Positions 29,014 to 37,228 of a stretch of 64,000 nt of DNA are shown piece by piece. The position numbers and the translations under genes were made by a program. The notes beneath the pieces are model-generated. The model worked only from the letters and a program-made list of their open reading frames with translations, did no database searches and was not told where the DNA came from. The DNA lies in the NCBI RefSeq assembly GCF_900099925.1, contig NZ_FNDE01000008.1, positions 1-64,000 of the forward strand, in the 5' to 3' direction. Each line of letters opens with the position of its first letter. The stretch's first letter is position 1. This DNA comes from Aneurinibacillus thermoaerophilus (GTDB lineage: Bacteria > Bacillota > Bacilli > Aneurinibacillales > Aneurinibacillaceae).

Positions 29014-29690
29014 TACGTTTCCACTTTGAAGCTTCGTGCCGCATACAGCGCAGGCGTCGAGAGAACAGAAATGACGAATTTAATTAAGTATGTGGTAATG
29101 AAAATATCCATCCATACACCAAAAGAGTGAATACCGGCAAATGCGATCGTACAGAAGACGAGCGAGTCAATCAATTGGCTGATTACCGTACTTCCGTTAT
29201 TGCGGAGCCAGAGCTGATTGGGCTTCGGAAATTTCTTTTTTAGGAAAGTGTAAATTTTTACATCCAGGAATTGGCTGATGAAATAAGCCGCCAGGCTTCC
29301 TAAGGCCAAACGTGGCATAATACCGAATAGTTTTTCCATCGGCTCTTGGGCGAAGTCGCTCGCATGCGGCTGAAATTTTAGCACCATTTGCATGATAATC
29401 GTTGTCATAATAAGAGTAAAGAATCCAAACCAAACGGCCTTCTTCGCGTCCTTTTCCCCATACTTTTCGTTCAACAGGTCGCTGGTAAGATAAATTGTTC
29501 CATACATCGTATTGCCTAATGTCATGACAAAACCAAACAATTCGATCGTTTTGACTACCTGGATATTGGCCAGTACGGTCGCTACGCCAACCCAAGCGTA
29601 TAGCCCGACTTTGCCGAATAGACGGTAACAGACAAGAAACAATAAGAAATTGACCAGGACAAATACTAAGCCGAAATAAAAATTATACAT
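29013..29690 (-). CDS. yhhQ: Queuosine precursor transporter (YhhQ/Vut_1 family)
   Basis: Membrane protein of about 225 residues with six or so helices. Family pattern: LTLGNTMYGTIYLTSDLLNEKYGEKDAKKAV and SLAAYFISQFLDVKIYTFLKKK. The family imports queuosine precursors such as preQ1 or preQ0 for tRNA modification. The start is set at 29690 (MYNFYFG) because AGGAGG is 9-14 bases upstream. An upstream in-frame ATG at 29765 would translate through the preQ1 riboswitch described next and has no ribosome site. The riboswitch independently supports the function. Confidence 0.93.
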   Translation of the reverse strand: MYNFYFGLVFVLVNFLLFLVCYRLFGKVGLYAWVGVATVLANIQVVKTIELFGFVMTLGNTMYGTIYLTSDLLNEKYGEKDAKKAVWFGFFTLIMTTIIMQMVLKFQPHASDFAQEPMEKLFGIMPRLALGSLAAYFISQFLDVKIYTFLKKKFPKPNQLWLRNNGSTVISQLIDSLVFCTIAFAGIHSFGVWMDIFITTYLIKFVISVLSTPALYAARSFKVET

Positions 29691-29699
29691 TGTAAAATG

Positions 29700-29738
29700 C
29701 CTCCTAGTTTTGATAACGCGGGATTTTGCGAACCGCGG
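29700..29738 (-). promoter_or_regulatory. preQ1-I riboswitch (translational) before yhhQ
   Basis: Read on the minus strand: CGCGGTTCGC, AAAAT, CCCGCG, TTATCAAAACTAGGAGG. This has the preQ1-I layout: a 5-bp P1 stem (CGCGG with CCGCG), a short loop beginning TTCGC, and an A-rich tail leading into the Shine-Dalgarno. It closely resembles the Thermoanaerobacter tengcongensis aptamer, recalled from memory. Because the tail overlaps AGGAGG, preQ1 binding should hide the ribosome site and lower transporter synthesis. Confidence 0.87.
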
Positions 29739-29756
29739 CTTCGGTATATCCGAAGC
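29738..29756 (-). other. Hairpin directly upstream of the preQ1 aptamer
   Basis: GCTTCGG, 5 bases, CCGAAGC. A perfect 7-bp stem abutting the riboswitch; it may help the leader RNA fold. Confidence 0.5.
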
Positions 29757-29794
29757 ATGATTCATTTTACTTGTTGAATGAAGAAATCACAACA

Positions 29795-29836
29795 AAAAAT
29801 TACAAGCCCAGCATTGGGGCTAGGCCTGTAATTTTT
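29795..29836. terminator. Terminator-like hairpin upstream of the yhhQ leader
   Basis: AAAAATTACA pairs with TGTAATTTTT, with an inner GCCC/GGGC stem. It reads in both directions. The remaining gap up to 30119 shows nothing I can assign. Confidence 0.65.
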
Positions 29837-30119
29837 GGCTTAAAAATTATTATTCTACAAGGTGGGGGAAGTCCTTTTTTGTTACTTAACACCGCTAATA
29901 AATACGACGATTTTTATCTATTGCTTTTTTTAAGGAAACTTTTCTTTCTTCAATGGTTTCGTATTTATGTCGTGTAATTTTAGACACTAAACTAAACAGT
30001 AAGTATAGGATATATAGGCCTTCATCAAATAAGAAATGATTACGCTTTTTTCCGTACCAACGAGACTGCTCAAGTGCAAGTTTGTTCTTTATATATTAGT
30101 ACTTGGAGGATATTCTATA

Positions 30120-30211
30120 AGACGAAAGAGTATTCTCTCATATTATACTTCCAATAGCGCCCGATATCCCAAAGCGGAATAAGGGCGCTGTTCGTTATAC
30201 AAAGTAATATA
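30120..30211 (-). pseudogene. IS3-family transposase OrfB, C-terminal scrap
   Basis: On the minus strand the codons read YITLYNEQRPYSALGYRALLEV and then a stop. This is the conserved C-terminal end of IS3-family OrfB and matches nearly the same stretch at about 36505-36590. It is a fragment only, with no catalytic residues. Confidence 0.8.
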
Positions 30212-30284
30212 CGCAAAAAAAAGTTACTCCGGAGAGTGACGCACAATCATTGAGTCGATTCACTTGAAACAAACCGACAATTAG

Positions 30285-31451
30285 CTATACGATTTTTTTA
30301 GCGATCAAAATAAAGGTATCATTTCCGCAATCTGGACACCTTTGATTTTTCAATTCCTCAATCGTGGGGAAGTCTCCCTGAATGCCAACAAGTATCGATC
30401 CATTGCATTGCTTACACTGGTAGGTGCGTATCGTCCGCTTGACCTCACCTGTATAGAGCACATCTTCGAAAGAGCCGGTAATATCGGGAGATGTCAACTC
30501 CGTTGTCTTGAGAACGATCATCTGTCCCCGATTTCCAATCATCTGCGCTCCTTCATACTCATTAAAATGCGAAATCATTTCTTTAAGTGATAAACCCATA
30601 CGTACAAACTCACGCTGTAATGCTAACATAAAATCAGGCGATTTATGGGCAAACGACAAAAAGATTGGCAATCCTTTTTCTTTCTTCAAGGCGCTTATTC
30701 CGCGGGAAACGAATAATGTCATCCCCTGCAGCGTATAAGGCGGGTCCGTAAAAAAGCAGTCGTACTGTCCGTGTAACTCCTCCGAAAGAGGTTGCCGTAA
30801 ATTTGCATAGTGACAGGTAACCGCTATTCCTTTCCGATCCGCTATGTCGCGAATATACCGCAAGAATCGCTTATCGATATCTACGACTGTAATCGCCGCT
30901 TTTTGATTCTTTATGTTCGGGAACAATCGTTTGAGAAGAAAGCCAAGCGACACACTGACCAGGTCGTCATCACCAACACACAAAACTTGCTTTCCGATCA
31001 ACGCATGCTCCCTCAGGCAAAGAATCGCCCGACGTAGACTTGTTTCAGGTGTACATTTTGACTGGTCAATTTGTACATTAACTTGTGGTCGTAATTGAAA
31101 TAATTCTGTGAGTAACGATAAAATATCTGCAAGCTCGGTCTTCCAATCTGTCTCATTGACCATAAGCTTTTGATATAAGGCTTTGTCTAATCCACCATAT
31201 CCCAACTCATTTTCGATATACGCAACTCCTTCATGGGTACAATGCACACCACGGTCCTGCGTTAGAGCACCTGCCTGCATGAGTTCCTTCTTGATCGCGG
31301 TAGCAACCGGAACAGGCAGAAGCGTTTTTCGCGCCAGCTCTTTTGTGGAAATGCCGGGCCGTATATAACATTCCACTAAAAGTTGCTCGATTACCCGGGA
31401 GCCCTCTTGAAGACGTACATTTGCATTTGCTTGTTCTATATAATTTTTCAT
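30285..31451 (-). CDS. bpsA: Branched-chain polyamine synthase BpsA-like
   Basis: 388 residues. The N-terminal winged helix (IRPGISTKELARKTLLPVPVATAIKKEL) is followed by an aminopropyltransferase domain (DUF43/BpsA type) with the motifs VGDDDLVS and FFTDPPYTLQG. The C-terminus is a zinc ribbon (CKQCNG, CPDCG). BpsA adds aminopropyl groups to spermidine to form N4-branched polyamines in thermophiles, so it hints at a heat-tolerant host. No speE-like partner is adjacent. Two minus-strand terminators lie upstream at 31548 and 31669, so bpsA must start from its own promoter close to 31460-31545. Confidence 0.88.
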   Translation of the reverse strand: MKNYIEQANANVRLQEGSRVIEQLLVECYIRPGISTKELARKTLLPVPVATAIKKELMQAGALTQDRGVHCTHEGVAYIENELGYGGLDKALYQKLMVNETDWKTELADILSLLTELFQLRPQVNVQIDQSKCTPETSLRRAILCLREHALIGKQVLCVGDDDLVSVSLGFLLKRLFPNIKNQKAAITVVDIDKRFLRYIRDIADRKGIAVTCHYANLRQPLSEELHGQYDCFFTDPPYTLQGMTLFVSRGISALKKEKGLPIFLSFAHKSPDFMLALQREFVRMGLSLKEMISHFNEYEGAQMIGNRGQMIVLKTTELTSPDITGSFEDVLYTGEVKRTIRTYQCKQCNGSILVGIQGDFPTIEELKNQRCPDCGNDTFILIAKKIV

Positions 31452-31547
31452 GGAATCACTCTCTTATCATCGATATTTTTAACGTGCTATATTCGTTCTG
31501 GAAAAGCACGCACGTCATCCAAACGGTTATTTCACTTTTACCCCAAA

Positions 31548-31589
31548 TAAAAAAGGACAGAAAATGAACATATAGCCCATCTTCTGTCC
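31548..31589 (-). terminator. Minus-strand terminator upstream of bpsA
   Basis: On the minus strand GGACAGAA, 19-base loop, TTCTGTCC runs into TTTTTTATTT. It ends transcripts coming from further right before bpsA. Confidence 0.75.
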
Positions 31590-31628
31590 CTCTTAGGGAA
31601 TTGACTGCTAAACGACTTTCGCCAGAAT

Positions 31629-31656
31629 GGAATAGGCGTTAAAAAGTTCCTATTCC
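31629..31656. other. Hairpin
   Basis: GGAATAGG, 12 bases, CCTATTCC: a perfect 8-bp stem between two minus-strand terminators. Role unknown. Confidence 0.5.
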
Positions 31657-31668
31657 TGACATACGCGT

Positions 31669-31698
31669 AAAAAAATAAAACCGTGCATAAGAGCACGG
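31669..31698 (-). terminator. Second minus-strand terminator
   Basis: CCGTGC, 6 bases, GCACGG; on the minus strand it is followed by TTTTATTTTTTT. It lies about 40 bases after the multi-stem structure at 31737-31849. Confidence 0.8.
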
Positions 31699-31736
31699 CT
31701 GTTTGCAGTCAATGAAATATCATGGATGGCCGTCGT

Positions 31737-31849
31737 GTTCTTAACCAATATAGGTTCATCCACTTGTATCCATGACAAATAAACCACTCCAAAAGTGGAT
31801 GTTTGCCAAAGCAACAGAATGAACCATATAAAATTAATTAGTTAAGAAC
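31737..31849 (-). ncRNA. Candidate structured RNA or palindromic repeat (three nested stems)
   Basis: Three nested pairings are exact or nearly so: GTTCTTAAC with GTTAAGAAC (outer, 9 bp); ATATAGGTTCAT with ATGAACCATAT (middle, one bulge); ATCCACTT with AAGTGGAT (inner, 8 bp). No protein-coding potential is visible. A strong minus-strand terminator follows, so a short minus-strand RNA is possible. The alternative is a MITE-like element with inverted ends. Confidence 0.45.
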
Positions 31850-32110
31850 AAATACCGACATCAAGACAACTCCTATTTTTAAAGTTATGTTCAATTGTAA
31901 TTTAAAAATATTAGAAAATCAAGAGGAAAGACATATCCTGTTACTAATAAGATTTTTGACTACATATTATCAGCTTGTAGACAAAGTCTAACTTTCAGAC
32001 AGGTCTGCCAGCTTTTTTTGTCGAATGAAATAAGTAAACTTTCTTTGAGGGGGAGAAAACGACATGTTTTCGAAACATTCGTCTGAAGGACGCCATCAAA
32101 TAACTTCAAT

Positions 32111-32272
32111 TTCTGTACTGGAAACCGCATAAAATCTAGGGAGGAGGGTTTCTATGTCCTATCATACAAGACCATATCCCGAATGGTCGTGGTCGCTTGC
32201 ACGCGATCAGATGTTTCACGCGTGCAAGCGGCAATACTATTATCATTATTACGGCTCTCATGGAGGCTGGTT
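32111..32272 (+). repeat. Direct repeat copy A (left boundary of the integrated element)
   Basis: 162 bases that recur at 37067-37228 with a single difference (C at 32126, T at 37082). They include the ribosome site and first 39 codons of the Cas4-like nuclease gene. The two copies are exactly 4,956 bases apart. A 22-codon frame with a GAGGGGGAG site (32064-32132) enters the repeat but has no recognisable content. Confidence 0.95.
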
Positions 32273-32297
32273 GATGAGAACGAAGCCGAGAACTTAG
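32154..32297 (+). pseudogene. Truncated 5' copy of the Cas4-like nuclease gene
   Basis: Starts MSYHTRPYPEWSWSLARDQM exactly like the intact gene at 37110, keeping AGGGAGGAGGG upstream, then leaves the homology after GGWL and stops after 8 foreign residues. It keeps the first Cys (HACKRQ) but no nuclease residues. It is the stump left by insertion or duplication. Confidence 0.92.
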
Positions 32298-32340
32298 TGA
32301 TATCAACCTTTCTAACCATTTTAAATTTTATGGTATTAGT

Positions 32341-33222
32341 TTAATTTTCGGAAGTGGTAGCATTTTTGGTAGCATATCTATCCAATACTTGACCGAAATT
32401 GTCTGCTGCTTCCGCCTGCATACTCGGTAGCACATGAGAATATGTGTCAAGGGTAAGTTGTGTGCGACTGTGTCCAAGTCGTTCTGCTACGATTTTCGGA
32501 TGTACTCCTTGTTTCAGCATGATGGTCGCATGCGTATGACGCAAATCATGAAAACGAATTTTCGGTACTTTTGCCACTTCGATCAGGTTGCGAAAACGCC
32601 TAGTAATGTTGTTCGGTTTTAGTGTTGTACAAATACTCGTCATTACGAGAGTATCATCGGGTTGTTTACCTTCTATGGCTTTTTGAAGGTCAGGGACGAT
32701 GGAAGAAGGAAAGACAACAGTTCTGGAACTTCCTGATGTTTTGGTTCCTTCTTTAAATCCTTTTCCATTGTTCAACATGATTCGGTTAATGCTAATTGTT
32801 CTGCGTTGTATATCTACATCACGCACACGCAAACCAAGTATTTCGCCCTGACGCATTCCGGTATAGATAGCGAGCAAAAATACAATATAGTATCTACTTT
32901 GTTTTGCTACGGCAAGGAAACGGATTGTTTCTTCCTCACTCCAAACATTGAATTGCTTCGCTTTTTGTTTAGGTTTTTCTACGGTATGAGCAGGATTCGT
33001 AGCCAAAAATTGTTGTTTAACAGCAGAGGTCAATGAACTGGCGCATACGCTGTGTACAAATCGTACTGTTCCTTTCCTTCTGCAAGCCCTTTTTTTCTCA
33101 TTGTTTGAATCAAATCCTGGATGTGTTGCGGTGTGATCCCATTCAACTTTAAATGACCTAGATAAGGAAGAATATGCTTTTGACCATGTTGTTTTTATAT
33201 ACATGACAATTATAAAATTCAC
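32341..33222 (-). pseudogene. Phage-type tyrosine integrase, N-terminally decayed
   Basis: The catalytic domain is intact by eye: Arg in TGMRQGEILGLR, HDLRHTHAT, LGHSRTQLTLDTYSH with the nucleophile Tyr, and a normal C-terminal tail. Upstream of about residue 80 the frame is wrong: on a neighbouring minus-strand frame (about 33085-33190) the codons read HILPYLGHLKLNGITPQHIQDLIQTMRKKGLAEG, the proper SAM-like domain, so a frameshift near 33080 splits it. The arm-binding N-terminus is missing altogether. Its 3' end lies 68 bases from repeat copy A, the expected position beside an attachment site. Confidence 0.88.
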
Positions 33223-33341
33223 TGATTATACCATATTTAAGAAATTCGCTACATTTTCATGGACGAAAGAAGCAAACTATGCGAAAAGTGAAATATTCGG
33301 GTGGGATTTTATAGATATAGCAGTAATAGGAGGTAATACAC

Positions 33342-33494
33342 ATGGAATATAAACACGAATGGACAGAAGAGGAAATGAAGGCGTGGCATTACTGGGAAAT
33401 GGAATGGCTGAAGAAAGATTTACTTAAAATGACATTGTCTGACCTGCCATCTTTGAGCGTAAGCGAAAATGGGCAAAGGTTCAGTGAACCTTAA
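33342..33494 (+). CDS. Small hypothetical protein (50 aa) in the element
   Basis: ATG with an AGGAGG site 8 bases upstream. The protein (MEYKHEWTEEEMKAWHYWEMEWLKKD...) is rich in Trp, Glu and Lys and probably one amphipathic helix. No family recognised. Confidence 0.5.
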   Translation: MEYKHEWTEEEMKAWHYWEMEWLKKDLLKMTLSDLPSLSVSENGQRFSEP

Positions 33495-33613
33495 CAAGAA
33501 TGATTTTATTAAACAAACTATTGATTTTTTCCTAAATTTGTTATATTAAAAATGTGTTAATTAACATTTTTTTCTATATATGGGAAAACAAGAAAAAAGA
33601 AAGGAGATTAATA

Positions 33614-34393
33614 ATGAAAAAAGCATTGTTTATATGTGCATTAGCATCTTTGGTGATTCCTACTGTTGTATCAGCCACTTCAACCAATTCAACATCTTTA
33701 GCCGATCCTACTATTATTGAAAGCAAATCTCATTCATCTGAAACTATTCCAGCTAGTATGGAGCCGGGTGTTGTAATAGAATATGATGAGAACAATAAAA
33801 TGCATATTGTTCACAAACCAAATTTGGAAGATTTTTATGTTGAAGTCGAAGACTTAGAGCAAGTGAAGAGTAATACAGCAAAAAACAACAACACTTTAAA
33901 ATTAGAAGACAATGCTATTGTCCCTAATTTTGAGAATGAAAAATTATTTTTACCTAAACCTCAACCGGGAATGAGAGTAGCATATGATGGTCAAGGGCTT
34001 CCTGCTTTTATTAAAGTAAATGGGGAAGTTTATTATGGAGATAATAATAAACAAATGTCGGCTCCAGTAATACGTAATCAATATGTGTATGGAAACATTA
34101 CTTGGTATGACGACGCAATTGGACAAGAGAAACATAAATTGGGGCCAAAAGATTGTGCAACAAAAAAAGGATATGATGAGCCAGACGTTGGAACACCAAT
34201 CATAGTAACAAAAACGGATGATGGGAAAACTGATACTTTAACAAAATGGGATGTAGGAACACTACCTAATGCAATTCTTGACATCAGATTAGAGGAAATG
34301 AGAGATTATTTTAACGTACCAGCAGGATATAAAACAAAAAATGGTAAGAAAATATCATATGGTAGTTTTCAAGGTAAATACATCCATAAGTAA
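33614..34393 (+). CDS. Secreted protein with a RlpA/double-psi-barrel-like C-terminus
   Basis: 259 residues. The start at 33614 follows AAAGGAGATTAATA. A classic signal peptide (MKKALFICALASLVIPTVVSA) is followed by a Ser/Thr- and Asn-rich linker. The last ~90 residues read GNITWYDDAIG, GTPIIVTK, LTKWDVGTLPNAILDIRLEEM, which resembles the double-psi beta-barrel of RlpA-like proteins (G-T-x-V-x-V, D-x-G, ILDLS). This is a pattern match only. Very AT-rich compared with the host genes; a cargo gene of the element. It pairs with the membrane-anchored protein downstream. Confidence 0.65.
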   Translation: MKKALFICALASLVIPTVVSATSTNSTSLADPTIIESKSHSSETIPASMEPGVVIEYDENNKMHIVHKPNLEDFYVEVEDLEQVKSNTAKNNNTLKLEDNAIVPNFENEKLFLPKPQPGMRVAYDGQGLPAFIKVNGEVYYGDNNKQMSAPVIRNQYVYGNITWYDDAIGQEKHKLGPKDCATKKGYDEPDVGTPIIVTKTDDGKTDTLTKWDVGTLPNAILDIRLEEMRDYFNVPAGYKTKNGKKISYGSFQGKYIHK

Positions 34394-34462
34394 TGTTTTT
34401 TATAAATGAGGGAAAGAAATCTTTCCCTCATTCTAAATTTCTTGGAAGTGAGTGATTTCGTA

Positions 34463-35479
34463 ATGAATAAACGATATATTATTCTTTTATCTATTGCTTT
34501 TCTTGTAGTTTTAATCCTATATGGAGGATATACATTATTTAAAAGAAACACATCCTTTATTGTATTTACATTTACCGATCTAAATCAGGTAACATATTAT
34601 TATAAGTATGATTTAAAAAATCAACAAACCGAACAACTTTTGGAAAGTAATATAACTACGGCACCAAGAGCTGTTTTACATAAACAAAAAAATGAGATGT
34701 ATTTTCCTTATCGTTCTTCGGATGGGAGTGTTCAATTATTCAAAAAAGATTTAAATCAAAGAAATAGTGAAAAAACTCAACTAACAAATTCATTGTATGC
34801 TATTAACAATTTTTTATTAGCAGACTCAAAAATTTTTATGAATGTTGTTAATGGAAATCATCGTAACTTACAATTAGCAACTTATGATATTGAGAAGAAA
34901 AGGCTCAATGTTTGGGATTCTAATGACACGGATAAAAATATAAGAGATTTTGATTACAGTAAAACGACTAATAAAGTATATGCAGTAGTTTATTCAAACA
35001 AAGAATTATATGATAAAATATTACAAGCTAGGTCTACAAATCCATATGTTTTAAGCCCCCCAACGTATACTATTGTTGAATATGATAGTAATGGTAATAA
35101 ATTAAGGGATATTTGTAAGATAAATAAAGGCATTGACAGAATATCTGTATCTAATCAAGGTGATACTTTATTAATTTCAGCTACCGAACAGGAGGTTGTT
35201 GGAAAGTCAGCTATTTATAAAATTGATATTGATAAAGGCTCACTAACCCCAGTTTTGGTTGAAGATAAAAACCATATGTTTCTCACTGAACCGCGTTTTT
35301 CTCCTGATAAAGAAGGGTTTTATTTTTTGGCATCTCCTAGTAATAAAACATTAAAGGATAAAGAGGGAGTGGAGGGAAGAAACAGAATGCTTTATTATTT
35401 TAATTTCAATAGTAAAAAAATAACAAAAGTTTGGGGTAAAGAAAACGGTACAATAAATCATTTTATGATTCAATACTAA
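34463..35479 (+). CDS. Membrane-anchored beta-propeller-like protein
   Basis: 338 residues. An N-terminal helix (YIILLSIAFLVVLILYGGYTLF) anchors it, with the rest probably outside. The extracellular part has repeated blades with Y-D and F-S-P-D patterns (ATYDIEKKRLNVWDS, YKIDIDKGSLTPVLVEDK, PRFSPDKEGFYFLAS), as in TolB/WD40-like six-bladed propellers. No specific family recognised. It lies 69 bases after the secreted protein and may be cotranscribed. AT-rich cargo. Confidence 0.6.
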   Translation: MNKRYIILLSIAFLVVLILYGGYTLFKRNTSFIVFTFTDLNQVTYYYKYDLKNQQTEQLLESNITTAPRAVLHKQKNEMYFPYRSSDGSVQLFKKDLNQRNSEKTQLTNSLYAINNFLLADSKIFMNVVNGNHRNLQLATYDIEKKRLNVWDSNDTDKNIRDFDYSKTTNKVYAVVYSNKELYDKILQARSTNPYVLSPPTYTIVEYDSNGNKLRDICKINKGIDRISVSNQGDTLLISATEQEVVGKSAIYKIDIDKGSLTPVLVEDKNHMFLTEPRFSPDKEGFYFLASPSNKTLKDKEGVEGRNRMLYYFNFNSKKITKVWGKENGTINHFMIQY

Positions 35480-35743
35480 AAACCTTTTAAATAAAAATCG
35501 TTAAAATTGCATACACTCATTTAAAAACATGGGTTGTTAAGGGGTTTATAATTATTTTATAATATTTTTGATATTCAAGATGTAATTTATGATGGAGAGT
35601 TGGTGAACTACTACTAACTCTTTCTTTTTTATTTTAGGAGTAACTTTAAATCAGTTTTATAGCGCCCCAATCTAAAATGCGATGATGAGATGTGTAGAGG
35701 TCTCCCTTCTGATACAATTATAGTTAACAGGAGGGAACGGAAC

Positions 35744-36031
35744 ATGAAACGTCGCAAATGGTCAGCAGAGGAGAAAATGAATATTGTGATGGAGGGGCTA
35801 AAGTGGGAACAATCCATCGCCGAGATTTGCCGACAACATAACATTAGCCAGACTCTGTATTACCGTTGGAAAGATGAGTTCATCCAAGGAGGAATGGCTG
35901 CCCTTTCGGGTAAACAACGTAAGACAGCAAAAGAAGACGCTGCCGTTCAAGCAAAGTTGGACGAGTATGAGCAACTTATTGGCAAGTTGACTGTAAAACT
36001 TTCAAAGCTAAAAAAAACGTTCGACATCTGA
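35744..36031 (+). CDS. IS3-family transposase OrfA
   Basis: 95 residues with the helix-turn-helix MKRRKWSAEEKMNIVMEGL, IAEICRQHNISQTLYYRWKDEF, then a leucine-zipper-like helix. The start is fixed by CAGGAGGGAACGGAAC upstream. Eight A residues at 36010-36017 are the likely site of programmed -1 frameshifting into OrfB, where the codons continue VRHLSEEHWAFIFEVVEDS. Confidence 0.85.
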   Translation: MKRRKWSAEEKMNIVMEGLKWEQSIAEICRQHNISQTLYYRWKDEFIQGGMAALSGKQRKTAKEDAAVQAKLDEYEQLIGKLTVKLSKLKKTFDI

Positions 36032-36598
36032 GTGAAGAGCACTGGGCATTTATCTTTGAGGTAGTGGAAGATTCCCACCTGTCGGTGGAAAAAGTATGCC
36101 GTCTTCTTGGTGTGCACAAAAGTACGTTTTACCGTCAAAAAGCAAAGGCAACTTTCGTGCGACCGAAACAGGCAGTGATTCAAGAGAAAGTGCGTGTTCT
36201 TTGTCAACAGCATCCTACCTACGGATATCGTAGAATTTGGGCTTTACTAAAGCGCCAGGGAATCGAAGTCAATCAGAAAACCGTTTACTCTGTGATGAAA
36301 GCCGAAGGCTTAACACAAAAGCAAAAGCGATATGAAGCCAAGCGCACATATCAGCCTGTCGATTTTCAAATCAACTCCTCCAATTAAGTTTGGCATATTG
36401 ACATGACGAAGATTTGGACAAGTGAGGGATGGAAGTCTCTTGTCAGCATCATCGATGCCTATGACCGTCGTATTGTAGCCTGGAGTCTCGACCGGCACTT
36501 ATATTACCTTGTATAACGAACAGCGCCCTCATTCCGCTTTGGGATATTGGGTGCCATTGGAAGTATATATGGGAGAATACTCTACAAAAGCTGCTTGA
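36031..36598 (+). pseudogene. IS3-family transposase OrfB, frameshifted and internally deleted
   Basis: The N-terminal part is normal (SVEKVCRLLGVHKSTFYRQK, HPTYGYRRIWALLKRQG). A frameshift near 36386 interrupts it just before the integrase core; in another frame WHIDMTKIWTSEGW with the first catalytic Asp, and SIIDAYDRRIVAWSL, follow. At about 36500 the sequence jumps to the C-terminal NEQRPHSALGYWVPLEVYMGEYSTKAA, removing the later catalytic Asp and Glu. The element is dead. Confidence 0.85.
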
Positions 36599-36613
36599 TT
36601 TTCGTCGCTTTTT

Positions 36614-36805
36614 GAGGGTAGCATTACAATTCGTAATGAAGACGGTACAAGTACACCTTATGCGACTATTCAAAGCCAAACAGGTAATAGTTGTACAGTA
36701 CAAGCAGGTAGTACAGTCGGAAAATATGTACTTCTAAAAGCGACATTTGTAGATGACTTGAATGTATATACTGAAAAACGGATACTGATTAAGTCGATAT
36801 TTTAA
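36614..36805 (+). pseudogene. C-terminal scrap of an unidentified beta-rich protein
   Basis: An open frame without a start directly behind the IS relic: EGSITIRNEDGTSTPYATIQ and so on to KRILIKSIF-stop. Alternating polar/hydrophobic pattern suggests a beta-sandwich (Ig-like or phage-tail-like). It is followed by a good terminator, so it is the genuine 3' end of a gene otherwise lost. Confidence 0.55.
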
Positions 36806-36810
36806 AATTT

Positions 36811-36843
36811 AACCTGCTCGGAGTTAAGTTCTGAGCAGGTTTT
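36811..36843 (+). terminator. Terminator after the beta-rich scrap
   Basis: AACCTGCTC, 13-base loop, GAGCAGGTT followed by TTATT. Confidence 0.8.
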
Positions 36844-36944
36844 ATTGTTGCACTATTTTTAGTTAGTGCAGAATTTTGTTATTATTAAACATACCAAGTA
36901 ATGGTTGCATCTGTGATTAAAAATGATGATTAACCGCCCGTATT

Positions 36945-36976
36945 TTTTGGTAGCATTTTGGTAGCATTTCATCAAA
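36945..36976 (-). other. Possible second integrase 3'-end scrap
   Basis: Two copies of TTTTGGTAGCAT in tandem, as at the integrase 3' end near 32352-32374. On the minus strand they code Asn-Ala-Thr-type repeats typical of integrase tails. It lies about 90 bases left of repeat copy B. Confidence 0.4.
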
Positions 36977-37066
36977 ACAAAAATACTTATTCTTGAATTA
37001 TGCTGTATTTCACTTACTTTTTAGAAGTATACTTTCGTTAGCTTGATAAAAATAAAAACAAACAAC

Positions 37067-37228
37067 TTCTGTACTGGAAACTGCATAAAATCTAGGGAGG
37101 AGGGTTTCTATGTCCTATCATACAAGACCATATCCCGAATGGTCGTGGTCGCTTGCACGCGATCAGATGTTTCACGCGTGCAAGCGGCAATACTATTATC
37201 ATTATTACGGCTCTCATGGAGGCTGGTT
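37067..37228 (+). repeat. Direct repeat copy B (right boundary of the integrated element)
   Basis: Matches 32111-32272 at 161 of 162 bases. It contains the ribosome site and 5' end of the intact nuclease gene. The repeat ends abruptly inside a codon shared by both copies (GGCTGGTT). Confidence 0.95.
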
